DNA of 64,000 bases. Origin: Euptelea pleiosperma. Lineage: Eukaryota; Streptophyta; Magnoliopsida; Ranunculales; Eupteleaceae. The notes under the pieces were generated by a model. It was given only the letters and a program-made list of their open reading frames with translations, was not told the DNA's origin and did no database searches. The DNA lies in assembly GCA_035048495.1 (NCBI GenBank), contig CM068552.1:15240621-15304620 (forward strand), read 5' to 3'. The position numbers and the translations under genes are program-made. Of the stretch, positions 8,947-20,689 are shown piece after piece; position 1 is the stretch's first letter; each line of letters begins with the position of its first letter.

Positions 8947-11900
8947 CTAGGAAGGAATGGACGATGAATTTACAAGAGTTGAGCCAAGGAGGCCGTTGCA
9001 CAGGCTATCCCTATCATGGATCTTGTTAGTCTCTGCTCTTGGGCTGCTACCTGTGCTGCTGTTTGAAAGTGAGCCGAAGGTGGTCTTTTGTAGGACCCCG
9101 GTAGGAGACGACCCCATCCGAGGGCTGGCATCCCAACCTTCAGTCATGAGGTTAAGGGCTGATGAATTCTTGCAGTCTCCCGCAGAGTTATTGGTGTTGT
9201 TCAACACCTCCCCGAGAGGTCCCCCCATAGAAGTCTCCCAAGAGATAGGTATCCAGTTCGCCTGCCGTTGGGTTGGTTCATTTAGGACACAACCCACCCC
9301 TAAACCCATCTGAATCGGATCAAATTCACGCGATAACCTCAGTGGTGAGAGAGTAAGTTTCTCATGGGTGGGTGAGGAAGAGGATGACGAGAAGTCTGAG
9401 GAAGCCACAGGGATTGAAATTGAGAGCAGGGTCGGGTCTGATTGGATTTCAATTTCAGGCCAGGTAATGGCCGAGCGATCAGACCGGTTCTTGGGCCAGT
9501 CGTCAATGAAATGACGAAGGGGATACTGGGCTCGGGGCTCTCGGTCATTAAGGTCAGAGGAAGAACCAAAGTTTCTGCAATCTCTGTAAGGGCTTTTCTG
9601 TGAATGATTCAGGAGAGAATCAGACGAAACAAGTCCAAACTCCATTCGAGAGGATTCTCCGAATGGGTTGGGTTGTTTTGGAATGGAGAATGGGTTGTCT
9701 TTGGATTTCAGGTTCATGGTGGATGATATGGAGAGGCCCTGTGAATCTTGGATTTGGCCACCCACGTTATCTTTGTTCAGTAAAATCCTGCAAGAGAACA
9801 TAAATCATAAATAATAAAAAAACAGATGAAGAAAAACAAAAATCAAAACAAATGGAGGTCACTGATTTAAGTTCTCTCGTTTGAAAATACACAAGAACCT
9901 CTGATTTTCTCTAAAAGGAATATATTTTCTACATCGAGGCCTTAATTCTTCAATATCGGAAAAAAAATTGGAAATCTAACAAGCATAATTCAATCCACCT
10001 TAAGAAGGAATCCCAACTACTAAGAACAGTCAGTTTCACCAAAGTAAAAAAGAAACAATGCCGGTCTACTTTAGAGAAAAGGAAAAGGAAAATATAAGAA
10101 CATCCATATTGTTAAAAGATCAAGATAAATGTTAGAGAAATCAAAGGGATAAGAAGTGAAACGGATACAAAAAGGACACCATAGTATATGAGATGAAAAT
10201 TTTTCACCTGCTGATGTGGGTGTTTGCAGAAGGATCAGCGGCGCCAGGCTGCACGCTCTTGATCTGGTGCTGCGTGATGGCAAGGCTGTTGGATGCACCG
10301 CCAGCAGAGACCACCGATGCTGACGAGGAAGTATCCATCGGCATCACCTTTGTGGTGGTGGGTCTGGAGGCGGCTTGGCCAGTTTGGCCTTCCACAGGCT
10401 TTCTTGAACGATGGCGGCCCCTATTCATGTGCCGCTCACAGTATTTCTGGTCGGCAACCGCATCTCTTGAGCACCGCCATTTCTTCCCATCAGTCCGACG
10501 ACACCTCCCTGGCTCAGGATCGGTGTTACCGGAGAAACCCAGATGGAAAGAACCCCATCCCACTAAGAACGTTAAAGGAAAAAAAAGGATCAAAAATCAA
10601 CAAAATGGAGAAAAAGAAAAACATGATTTCTGGATCAAATCCAGCATGAAATCCACCAATTCCTGAACATTTTGGGTTAGAACAAAACTTTCTATCTAAA
10701 TCAAAAGAAGAGTTACTGATTTCACACACACACACACACAAATAATTACCACTTAGCTGCTGAAAATCATGAAAATAACGTGGAAGGTTTAGGACGACAA
10801 GCTTACATACATGCATTTGGTTCACTAAAACGAAGAAAAGCAAAACAAAGAAACCATTTTTCTACATCAAATATACAGGAGTCAAACTTCCAAAACCGTT
10901 ATGCAGATCTTGAGTGGAAGCCACTTTATTTCTACTTTCTCTTTTTGAAAGAAGAGAATGAACTTACATGTATTGGGTCTCAAGGATCCGGCAAAGCAGG
11001 AGAAGTCAGATGGGTTGAGTGCTTTTCTGATGGGGATGAGCAAATTAGAAGGTATGGGCACATTTGCATTGATGTACTTGTAAATCAAGGCCTGGTGTTC
11101 CAGCTCCATCCACTGAGATGGAGTGAATGGCCCTCTAACACCTGAAAAAGCTCCATGCATGCTTGTATTCAAGCTTCCAGAACCCAAACCTGAAACAGAA
11201 AACCCAGATGAAAATTTGAGAAAGTAAAAAAAATAACAGATTATAACAGAGAATAGAAAGGGTTCTGGCAGTGGAACCCAAGCTTATAACTTTGTCTGCA
11301 ACATTTAAGGAAGCTACATAAATCATGAAATCTTCTTTAAAAGCAGAAGAAAACAAAGAGAAGTAAAGGAAGCAAGAAGAAAATTAAAACCATTGGCCAC
11401 CTTTTTTTCCCTTTTCTGTTCTCATTCATCTGGTGTGATGAAAATTTTCAAAAACCCATCTCCCAAACAGGAAGACCAAAGATTTTAGACAAAAAAAAAA
11501 TCACCTTTTCTTGACAAGACTCAAAACAAAGATCTCTACTAAGAGTCCATGAAAAGACCCTCCTCCAACAGTACTTGAACCAAATTCAAATAACCAATAA
11601 CAACTCATCTTTTGCTCCGTAAAAGTCCAATCTTTCCAACCACACAAACACTTCAATTACTCAATAATACCCATCTCACAAAATCCAGATCCATGCAGAA
11701 CCCACATACTCAATTACTCAAAATCCCCCAAATTAATTTTAATTTTTTTTCTTTACTTCAGTCCATGCACATAAGCTTTCACACACCCACATACACAAAC
11801 AGTCTCTAATCTCTATACCTGTATTTCTAGCATAAGTAGAGGAGGTGTGATGATAGTAAGGCAAGGTTGCATTTTGTAAACTCCTCTCTACTAATCCACC

Positions 11901-12227
11901 ATCCTGACAAAGTAACAAAGCTTCTGATTTGGGAGAAGCGAAGCTCAGCATCTGCTGTTGTTGCTGCCCATCAGAGAACAGAGAATTAGATCTCGGTAAT
12001 GAAGGAGTCCTCTGCTGAAGCAGCATTGTCTTAGAGGCTGAGAAATCATCAGCTCTCGCCATTTTTAAGCTCCTCCAATCATCTTCACCAGACTCAGATC
12101 TCTCTTGTTTAAGAAACCCAGACCCATACCCATACCCTTTTTGCCTGGTTTCAGCTTCTGAAACCAGGGCAGGAAAACCACCCTCAGAACCCACCAAACC
12201 ATCGAAACCCACCACCCCAAAATCCAT
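8947..12227 (-). CDS. GRF: Growth-regulating factor, GRF1/GRF2 type
   Basis: A plant transcription factor that promotes cell proliferation in leaves and other growing organs, working with GIF (AN3) coactivators in the nucleus. Predicted exons on the minus strand: 12227-11819, 11189-10968, 10562-10208 and 9787-8947. All introns have GT-AG ends, and the exons join to 608 codons plus stop. The QLQ domain, which binds GIF, is at about residues 157-192 ([19 protein letters not shown]). The WRC domain follows at about 225-268, with [20 protein letters not shown], the remaining Cys/His zinc ligands and an RGRHRSRKP basic stretch. The C-terminal part carries [11 protein letters not shown], a GGPLGEVLN motif and [15 protein letters not shown], as in Arabidopsis GRF1 and GRF2. 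An in-frame stop (12248-12246) precedes the ATG, which sits in a good context (GGGATGG). A miR396-like site lies in exon 3. No damage is seen. Exon borders are inferred by eye. Confidence 0.95.
10390..10410 (-). promoter_or_regulatory. miR396 target site in GRF mRNA
   Basis: The plus strand reads TTCCACAGG then CTTTCTTGAACG, which is the miR396 sequence with one extra G. The mRNA therefore carries the complementary site over the codons for R-S-R-K-P-V-E at the end of the WRC domain. This position and the single bulged base are the known features of miR396 sites in GRF genes (established for Arabidopsis and rice). It predicts post-transcriptional repression in maturing tissue. Confidence 0.93.
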
Positions 12228-12245
12228 CCCAGCAAAACCAACAAT

Positions 12246-12348
12246 CTATAGAACAACCAAAGTGAGAAAATGAAACATGGGTTCATGAGAAGAAGAGAGA
12301 AGTTTGAAAAGTGAGAGGAGGGGGTGGAGGAAAGAGAGAGAGGCACAT
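12246..12348 (-). promoter_or_regulatory. Upstream ATGs in the GRF leader
   Basis: Upstream of the GRF start lie three ATGs. One at 12348 opens a 21-codon frame ending at 12283. One at 12286 overlaps that stop (ATGA) and stays open to 12065, so it runs about 160 nt into the GRF coding region in a different frame. One at 12278 is in frame with GRF but stops after 10 codons at 12246. If the transcript starts upstream of 12348 these could lower translation of GRF. The leader is also CT-rich (12303-12345). The transcription start is not known. Confidence 0.45.
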
Positions 12349-13871
12349 TTTAAGGGTAGGGTGCGTAAGGGTGATGGTTAAGCTGAGTTGAAAAATGAAA
12401 CCAGACTGGTTTTGTTTGGGTATGGGGGGGCGATGTTGAGAAAGGAAATAATTGGAGGGGGAGAGAGAGTATGTCTGAAAGTGAAACTAAGACCAGACAA
12501 GGTTAGTACTAAATAGTAAATACTTCTCTCTAGAGTATAATTAACAAAAAAAAAATGTTTATTTTGAAATTACCAAAATACCCCTCAAAATTTTTATTTT
12601 GAATTTAAGTGACTAGGTTAAAAAAGGATTGAATTACTATAATCTCCCTAACCCTAATGAAAATGACAAAACTACCTAATAAGAAGGTTTGGAGGCTTAA
12701 TTTTAGTTAGGGAGTAGAGGTATGGATTCCATCTCAGCTTACTCGACAGTGCCACGTGCCAAAGCTACCGATCGAAAATAGGAAAATGGCCGAAAGTGTC
12801 ATTAGATTATCAAAAATAGAGAAAATATTGTCAGGATCTCGTCTTTGATTATTGTATTTTTTTTGATAAGTCCAAAAAATATATTAAAAAAGGAGATCGA
12901 GAAGATCTCTCATCTTTGATTATTGTTACGAGCATAGCAGGCAAATTTTGAATGATCGCAAACTCATAAGAACAAGTTCTAAATGGAGTTGAGACATGTA
13001 CATAAGAAACCTAAAGACCTTGGCAACCAATTCTCCCTCTACTTATTGTTTTTTATTTTCAGAAAATGAACCGGATTTCTTAACATCGGTGGTTGTCTGA
13101 GAAGATTTTTCGCGAACGAATCTTCTGGCAAACAGAATAGAAGTTGACCAGAGTGCCATCTTTGCTATTCAGAATGTCATCTTGGGCATGAATTGATCTA
13201 ATTACAACCTAATGCCTTATCCCCTTGTCTTAATAATGTGATAAATAGGTGTGAAATTTTGCATATTAATCACATTTCTACTTGCATAATTACTAAGGGT
13301 TTTTAAGTCCACTTCGAGATTGCATAAGGTTATTTTTGTCATTGGGTTCATATTCTTGAGTTTATGTTTTTAGTTCTTTTATTGTGCCTTTCTCTCTCTT
13401 TGGCAAGCGTTATCCTTTTCTCTTTGCTCTTTGCCTTGCAAAGTCCGCTAGCGGTTTCATATTCTCTCTCATCTTAAATAAATGAGCAAATGAGTGGTGC
13501 GTTGCATGTACAAAGATCTATCGCCACGTGACGCCACTCAAAATCTAGAGCCAGATGGCCTACTCAAACCTAGCCCCCACTTTTTCTATGGGGAATATTT
13601 CTAAATAAATAATAAATTATTTGGAGAAGGATAATATCCTAATCAGAGCTTACTGTAATCTCATCATCTATAATCCATACCGATGGATGGACTTCGAGAT
13701 TTGTGTCATGTGATTCGAGGACCAATGGTGGTCTGGACCTAGAGGCCGAGTTTGATGTCCCCCAGGCCTTTGAAGTCTCCCCCCTACATTGCAATGCCAG
13801 GTGGAGTACACTTTAAGGCCCACTGACCTTTTGGATGTTTGGTTCACTTCTGTCGTGTGGAGTAAAACTTT
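12349..13871. other. GRF upstream region and spacer
   Basis: No second gene. The first few hundred bases are presumably the GRF promoter and 5' leader: a GA-rich run lies near 12455-12475 and a CACGTG core at about 12753-12758. No convincing TATA box was placed. Beyond about 13500 family words of the palindromic MITEs begin. Confidence 0.45.
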
Positions 13872-14202
13872 GATGACAGGGTGAAATATGAGCCACGTGG
13901 CATACTCTTAGAGGACTCTGACCGTATGGATGTTTGGCCAATCCCTATATGGACCTACAAACCAAAAATCAGCTTGATTATTGATTTCAAACCTTTGGAT
14001 CTTTGTACCTAAAATAATAGTAAAAAATGCTCAAATTTCCCACGGTTAAAATCAACCCATGAAAACACTTTCAATCCAACGCCTAGAAATCACGAATCGC
14101 GCTGATTTTTAGTTTATAGGTTCATCTAATGATTGGCCAAACATCCATACGGTCAGAGTCCTCTAATAGTGTGCCTCGTGTCTCATATTGTACCCTGTCA
14201 TC
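13872..14202. repeat. Palindromic MITE copy
   Basis: Inverted arms start TGATGACAGGGT and end ACCCTGTCATC, with GAGCCACGTGGCATACTCTT, GACCGTATGGATGTTTGGCC and AACCAAAAATCAG on the left and their complements on the right. Same family as 4680-5084 and 17848-18131. No target duplication found. Confidence 0.7.
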
Positions 14203-14926
14203 GGCCTTGATGACAGGCCCTGTGTGTGGATCTACACATCAAAAATCAGTTTAATCGGTGATTTTTTTGTTGTTGGATTTAACATTTTAATAATATAATT
14301 TATAGCCGTTGGATTTAAGCATTGTTTTTTAGATGCTAATATTTAACTCTTAGATATCATCGATCAAGCTGATAATTGGTATGTAGGTCTACCCAACATC
14401 TATAAGGTAAGTGGTCCTAAAGTGGGCTCCACATGGCATTTTTGGGAGGGGAAGACTTCGAATTTTGAAGTTTCTGAGGGCAGAAAATATTTTCTCTGGA
14501 CCTAGGGACGACATCCGTTAGCAAAGAAAGTAACATGGAAGCCGCTTTTGGTATCCCCTGGGACTTCAAAGTCCAAAATGCCACGTGGAACACTCTTTGG
14601 CCCCCACTGATCTTATGGATATTTGGTGACTTTGGTCCACCTCTTGATGGTTCTACATATCAAAAATAAATTAATTCTAGTGATTGAATTTGGGCACTTC
14701 AATAGAGTGATTCTGGCCGTTGGATTTGAACTTTTTTTAGATGCTAAAATATAACTTTTGGTAATCATCAATCAAGCTGACGTTTTGTATGTGGGTCCAG
14801 CACGAGGTGGACCAAACATCCCTAAGGTCAGCAGGTCCTAAAAGGTACTCCACGTAGCACTTTTGAGAAGATATTTTGAAGTCCGGGGGACAGCAAAAAT
14901 AAAAATAGAAGTACTTTGAATTTGAT
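14203..14926. repeat. Two diverged palindromic MITE copies
   Basis: Two weaker copies of the same palindrome vocabulary can be traced at about 14215-14440 and 14545-14870 (ACATATCAAAAAT, GCCGTTGGATTTGA, ATCATCGATCAAGCTGA, GGTGGACCAAACATCC). Arms are incomplete and no ends or duplications can be set. Confidence 0.5.
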
Positions 14927-14934
14927 ATTTTTGG

Positions 14935-15297
14935 CAAGGTTTAAAGGGGACCGTTATAACGGTATAACGGACTGGGGGTGTTGCTGTTTTTACTGTTACA
15001 ACGGAAAAAAAAAACGCTCAGGGTCAAAAACGGAAAAAATGGGAAAATAACAAAAAAAATGGCACTGAAATTCAAATTTTGAATTTTAAAATTTGAATTT
15101 CAAAATTTCAAAAACGGAATATAACGGAAAATAACGGCCATTTTTTTCACAAAATTTTCCAGAAAATAATGGTTGTTATTTTCCGTTAAAATGGCCATTT
15201 TTTCTGGGCGTTTTAACGGTCCATAACGTAATGGGGTAGGTCCAAATCCGTTACAACGGTCGTTATTTTCGTTATAATGGCCGTTTTTTAAACCTTG
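14935..15297. mobile_element. hAT-like MITE, CAAGG family, copy A
   Basis: 363 bp. The left end CAAGGTTTAAAGGGGACCGT and the right end CCGTTTTTTAAACCTTG are inverted repeats. ATTTTTGG flanks both sides (14927-14934, 15298-15305), a perfect 8-bp duplication as in the hAT superfamily. The inside consists of repeated CCGTTATAACGG-type palindromes and AAATTTGAATTTC runs; there is no coding sequence. This defines the family found about ten times in the window. Confidence 0.9.
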
Positions 15298-15305
15298 ATT
15301 TTTGG

Positions 15306-17404
15306 TAGGGAAGTGATATCGGCAGGTGCACTTTAAGTTAAACAAGGGCATTCTAGGCATTTCGGCCACAATAAAAAAAAAACTCTCAAAGAAACAGAAG
15401 GACCATTTTCATATACTTATTTTAAACACGCCTGGCAATATCACTTTCTTATTGTTATTTTGTAATTCTTTAAATAAACTAATGGAGGGGCACGTGCCAT
15501 GTAATTAAAAAGAAAAAAAAAAAAAAGCATACAAGAATTTTTCATGACCAATACATCCCTATTTATATTCAAAAACATTATTGACCGGTGCTTGGAAATA
15601 AAGGGGTGAGCACATTATAATAGTAGAGAAGAACGTAAATGTTTGCAGCTATTTTGGAGGCAGAAGTGTGCACCCAATGCAACATTTGCAGAATTCACAG
15701 TTATTGGCACACACCAAGCAACCAAAAAACAAACAAACATTTTCCTACAAATGTTTGTATGGCAACCAATAAGGCCAAGAGCACGTTTGATTGCATGGAA
15801 ATTTTGTTGAAAAATTTTCTCGATAAAAAATGAATTTGGAATTGAAAATAGAATTCCAAGATTTGTGATTTTTTTTTTTTTTGAGAATTTGAATTCTAAA
15901 AATTTGAAATTTCTTATTTTGGTTGCATCGTAGAATTTATTTGGAATTCCCAATGAATATACCCAAATGGCTAAAATTAGAATTTATTGGGAATTCCAAG
16001 TAATTCATTTATTTGAATTCAAAATTTTAGAAATCACAAATCCTAGAATTCTATTTTCAATTCTAAATCCATGTCTGGCTGTCAATCAATTCCTAAACTA
16101 CAAATTTGTAGTAAGTTCTCAAGAAAAGCTCAACCGAAAAGAGGAATGGAGGTCTTCCAGCAATCCACTCTTGAGAGCCACATGATAAGGCAGTGGCAAG
16201 CTTAGCACATCTGTCCGCTGCAAAATTAACTCGTCTCCAAGAGGAAGTGAAACGAATTGAGGCAAACCCGGGTTTGAGGCATTCCGACTGCGCTTTAACC
16301 TTCCGCAGGACATCATTTTTTAAGAAAGCTAACATAGCGGATTTGGAGTCAAAATCAATCCAAATCTTTAGACAATGCTAAGACCATTCCTTCAACAAAG
16401 GCAATCAAACACACCCAAAATATAAAAGTAATTTGGTTATTTGAGAAACTCTATGTCTTTCCTAGCAAGATCAATGTTGTGTTTAAGACCTAAGTTCCTT
16501 AAGGAGTGTAGTATTCACAGAATGCAAACTATACTGAATAAGATGGTCTCTTTCTTTTGATTTAAGGATGGTTTCTTCCGTCTAGAAGGGTATTTTAGTC
16601 ATTTGATGGGGTATCCATGATCTATGTATCTCTAATTCCTTTATATATCCTTAGTTGGTAGGGGTCCAGCTCTGTCCCACGTGGCCCATATATCGAATTG
16701 GATATTTTTGAATTTTAAATAGTCTTGTGTACCTTTTTTTTTTTTTAATTTATAGCAATAGTCCAAGCTGTACTTGGGTTTTTGTCTCTGTGTTCACTCT
16801 TTTAGCACTTTTTTTATGGTAAGCAGCTCACTTTTTAGCAGTTGTTGGTCAAACAAATGTAAGTGGTAATGGGGGGGATTTCCTCATGTAGAGAGATACT
16901 GAAGAGAGGCTGATGATCAAAAACCCTTTTAAAAAGGCTCATGTTGTGTTTAATACTATAAACATGTTTGAAATTCTTTTTTTTTTTTCGGGGGTAAGCA
17001 TACAAGGTTTTTTTTTTAATGGATGTTCCAAAGCACATGACCTCCATGGACACTATTATCCATCTTTTTCTCCTGTTTTTTCCCTTCCTAAACAATTGAA
17101 AACAACCACCAACTCCCCTCACCTCTCTCTCTCTCTCTCTTCAATGAAGATGCCAAAATCTTCTTAGGATCCAGACCCAAAAGCTTGGTTGGGTATCAGA
17201 TGATGGAATGAGAAAGAACCCTTTGCTAAGTCTAGTTGCCCGAGTCTGTGGAAATAAGGCAAAAAACAGAAATGGGAAATGACCCCTACCAAGTTTACTT
17301 GATGCCGGAAATGAGAAACGGGGAGGAAACGTAAATGGAAAAAGGGTGACAATGTCGTAGGGAAACACGTGAAGAAACACATGTAAAATATCTCCGAATT
17401 ATAC
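15306..17404. other. Intergenic, AT-rich repeats, no gene
   Basis: No gene recognised. Between about 15780 and 16085 lies an AT-rich palindromic repeat built from GAATTCTAAAAATTTGAAATT and GGAATTCCAA words, with GTTTGATTGCATGG near its left side, perhaps an older relative of the Harbinger-type MITE at 17408. Long T and A runs occur near 15870 and 16735. Confidence 0.45.
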
Positions 17405-17407
17405 TTA

Positions 17408-17690
17408 GGGTGTGTTTGATTGCAAAAAAAAAAAAAAAAAAAAATCCTCTTCTCTTTGAAAATTTTCTTGGGAAAATACAACTGATAAGGCTGTTTGATT
17501 GCACCCAAGAAAACATATAATTTCTAATTATGTGAGAAAATAAGTGTGGATTTTCATAGAAATGAATTCTCACCTATGTGGAAGGGAAATGAATTCCAGG
17601 CTTAGATGGAAAATACTTCATTTTCTTACAAAAAAAATTTCAAATTTAAAATGGCTATCAAACAAGGGAAATTGGCAATCAAACACGCCA
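17408..17690. mobile_element. Tourist-like (PIF/Harbinger) MITE
   Basis: 283 bp. The left end reads GGGTGTGTTTGATTGCA, and the right end TGGCAATCAAACACGCCA is its imperfect complement. TTA flanks both sides (17405-17407, 17691-17693), the classic PIF/Harbinger target. Non-coding, with an A20 run near the left end. Confidence 0.85.
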
Positions 17691-17847
17691 TTAGAATAAT
17701 TTCTTTTTTTGCTACTAATCTTCCTAGTCGAGGCTAGCAATTGTGATTAAGAGACAGAGAGAACATATAACTACTAAGCAGGATTAAGAAGGAGAAGAGA
17801 GCTAGGAAACAGGAGTAGACCTAAGCGAAGCCGATCACAGCCCACAA

Positions 17848-18131
17848 CACAATCCATGTGGCAAACTCTTAGTGGACGATGACCATATGGATGTTTGGCC
17901 AATCACTAGCTGGCCCTACAAAGCAAAAATAAACCTGATCAGTGATTTCTAAGTATTGGATTGAGGTTATTTTCATGGGTTGATTTTAACCGTAGGAATT
18001 TGAGCATCAAAGATCCAAAGGTTGTAAATCACTAATCAGGCTAATTTTTGGTTTGTAGGTCCACCGAGAGACTGACCAAACATCCATACGGTCAGCGCCA
18101 TCTAAGAGTGGGCCACGTAGCTCGTATTGTG
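17848..18131. repeat. Palindromic MITE copy
   Basis: Inverted arms CACAATCCATGTGGCAAACT and GGGCCACGTAGCTCGTATTGTG enclose the family blocks GACCATATGGATGTTTGGCC and CCAAACATCCATACGGTCAG. Non-coding. No target duplication seen. Confidence 0.7.
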
Positions 18132-18529
18132 AGAGAAGATTTACTCAGGAAACAGTGTGTGAGAAACGCGTTTCTCAAATGAGTTTCACGAGAGACATCT
18201 AGTTTCCTGGTGAATATAAATAAAATTAAAAAATTTAAGCCATAATAACATGATTCCGACTCGCATATAACAATATACTGGGACTGTTTTGCTCAACAGC
18301 ACCTTTGCATCTAACATGTCATTATAATTATGAAGATGCACTATTGAGCACTGTTGCTCAACAGTGCTGTTGAGCGAAAAGATGAACTCCAACATACGTG
18401 TTAGACATGGCAAGCTCTTGCAAGACTTAATGGGAGGAAAGAAGAGAGGCATTCAATTACAAATAGAGGAATGCAGAGAATTTAAATGGGGCCTAAAATG
18501 ATAACTGAACTTAAAACCAGATTACTACG
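18132..18529. other. Intergenic, short palindromes
   Basis: No gene. A short hairpin CTCAACAGCACTGTTGAG lies near 18357-18374, with a related GCTCAACAGCACC at 18291-18303. Function unknown. Confidence 0.4.
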
Positions 18530-18537
18530 GTTCGAAC

Positions 18538-18594
18538 CAGTGGCGGAGCCCCCCTCGATTTTCCCCCTCGAACAAAATCCTGGCTCCACCACTG
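18538..18594. mobile_element. 57-bp hAT-like mini-element
   Basis: The segment starts CAGTGGCGGAGCC and ends GGCTCCACCACTG, near-perfect 13-bp inverted repeats, with only about 31 bases between them. GTTCGAAC flanks both sides (18530-18537, 18595-18602), a perfect 8-bp duplication. CAGTGGCGGAGCC-type termini are known from plant hAT MITEs; this copy is exceptionally short. The duplication is itself a palindrome. Confidence 0.85.
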
Positions 18595-18712
18595 GTTCGA
18601 ACTAGTGAATGAGTGAGAATGAGACCTCCATATCTATGACATCTTAGTTAATAATCAAAGAAACAATCTAAAAGAACAAGGAAACAGCAATATTGTGGAT
18701 GGAAGTTTGATC

Positions 18713-19057
18713 CACGGTTTAAAAAACGGCTGTTATAGCAAAAATAATGGCCGTTATAATGGATTCGGACCTCCCCCATTACGTAATGTACTGTTAAAAC
18801 GCCCGGCTCGTTATTTCCATTATAACAAAAATAACGACCGTTATTTTCTAGAAAAAAATTGTGAAATAAATAGCCATTATTTTCTGTTTTTGAGAATTTA
18901 AATTCATATTTCAAAATTTGAATTTCAACACCATTTTTTTCATTTTTTTCCGTTTTTGCCCCTGAACATTACAATTTGTCATAACGGCTGTTGTAACGGA
19001 AAAACGGTAATGCCCCCAGTCCGTTATACAGTTATAACGGCCCCCTTTTAAACCTTG
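18713..19057. mobile_element. hAT-like MITE, CAAGG family, copy B
   Basis: 345 bp, starting CACGGTTTAAAAAACGGC and ending CCTTTTAAACCTTG. GTTTGATC flanks both sides (18705-18712, 19058-19065). Internal CCGTTATAAC / GTTATAACGG repeats and AAATTTGAATTTC as in copy A. Non-coding. Confidence 0.9.
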
Positions 19058-19065
19058 GTTTGATC

Positions 19066-20582
19066 CGTAATGTCTATTTAGTGTCCAAACTAGATAATTT
19101 TTTTTTGGGTCCACAAATAAAGAAGTGAGCTACAAGACCACCAAGATTGAGCAGAGGTTGGGCCAACATGTTGAGGGGAGATCACTTGGCCTCTAGCAAC
19201 ATTGCCCCACAGTTCATATTGATGAATCATGATGTTCAGATAGTTGGTTGACATGCACTTCCTGCACTATCTTTATTTCCAAATTTAAGATCATGATGCC
19301 ATACATGGTATAACTTTTGAGAAGATCATGATGCAGGTACACATATGAATGAATGCAGATATTGATGCCATTGTTTTTTATCAACTTATTGGGCCGAAGT
19401 ACATAGATAAACGGCGCCGATGTGTGGTGGATATACATATACCAAAAATCAGCTTGTAGTATCCCAAAGAATTGACCGATGCAGGGCCACGAGAGCCCTC
19501 TGCATCGACTGCAACCAAAGACCTCTGCATCTAAAATTTTCCACACATCAGTAAGGTGTTGAGGGTTATTTTCTGAAATAACCAAAAAAAGATAGAGAAG
19601 GAGCTACGTGGAAGAGAGAAAAAAGCTTTTCCATGCGTCTGCTTTAGTATAGATACATAGATATTGAGTAAATTTTGAAATGCGTCGGCCAGTTGGTTGA
19701 CTTTTAGTTGCTCTTCTGTAATATATTTATTTCCAAATTTAAGAAAAGAAAGTTTAAGAGTACAATGCCATAGATGACATAACTGTGTTGCAGGCAAAAA
19801 TTGAAGCAACTTCTTCTTTTTCGCGGATCTAAGCTTCTATAATGTGTTTTGTTACAAGAATGCAATGGAGAAATTGTCGAATGTGACCTTATGGTTGTCT
19901 ACACATACATGAATATCCAAATAGGGATGCCATTGTTATTATTCAATTTATTGCGGCTAAGTACATGAATATAAATGGTGATACGTCGATGAGTAACTTC
20001 GTGTCGAGTTACAACCATACCGACTTTCACGTGCCGTGTTACAATGCATTGCATGAGCTTTGGTAGGTTATCGTTGACTCGCTACATATTCTTGAACTTT
20101 CGAAAACTAATACATTCTATCATCCATTTCTTGCAAATGGTTTGGCTAGTTGAATAGGCCAGGCTGATCCGATGGGCATTGAGGTGCAACCTGTTATGGA
20201 CTGGTCTTGGATTGCATTTATAGGTCCAACAGGCCGGGTCTAGGATTGATTTAGAGCATGATAACCAGGGCCGGCTGTCTCTACCATAAGGCCAATAAGG
20301 CAGTCGCTTTAGCCAGTTGATTGACTTGACTTTGCGCATACTATAATGATCCAATGTCACGGATGACATAACTTCGTCGCAGGCAAAAATTTGAAGCAAC
20401 TTGTTCTTGTCGTGAAGGTATAACGTTTTGTTAGAGGAAATCAGTGACAAAATTTTTGCACGTGACCTTATGTTTGTAGAGTTACAAATAAATAAATGCA
20501 AATATGGATGTCATTGTCATTTTTTCAATTTACTGGGGCCAAGTACACAGATTGATAATGGTGATAGCTCAATCGTTATAAG
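19066..20582. other. Intergenic with a duplicated motif, no gene
   Basis: No gene recognised. Similar stretches occur at about 19190-19620, 19660-19990 and 20310-20560 (shared words: CATAACT.TG..GCAGGCAAAAATT, GAAGCAACTT, ACACATA.GAATG.A.ATA..GATGCCATTGTT), so this is an old, decayed tandem repeat of a unit of several hundred bases. A GGCC-rich piece near 20155-20290 resembles the element at 22226-22455. Confidence 0.45.
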
Positions 20583-20660
20583 CAAGGTTTAAAAGGGGCC
20601 GTAATAATGGTATAACGGACTGGGGCGTTACCATTTTTTCCGTTATAACGAATTGTAACT
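20583..20660. mobile_element. hAT-like MITE, CAAGG family, truncated
   Basis: Only the left terminus and about 78 bp remain: CAAGGTTTAAAAGGGGCCGT through ACGGACTGGGGCGTTACC to CGTTATAACGAATTGTAA. No right end is present. Confidence 0.75.
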
Positions 20661-20689
20661 CTCATACTATTCTTACTAATAGATTACTA

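Noticed and set aside
9339..9569. Second minus-strand frame over the last GRF exon
   Set aside because: It overlaps the GRF C-terminus in another frame; the GRF reading has the conserved motifs.
10193..10666. Long plus-strand open frames over the GRF WRC exon
   Set aside because: They are the antisense of a highly conserved coding exon; the minus strand encodes the WRC domain in full.
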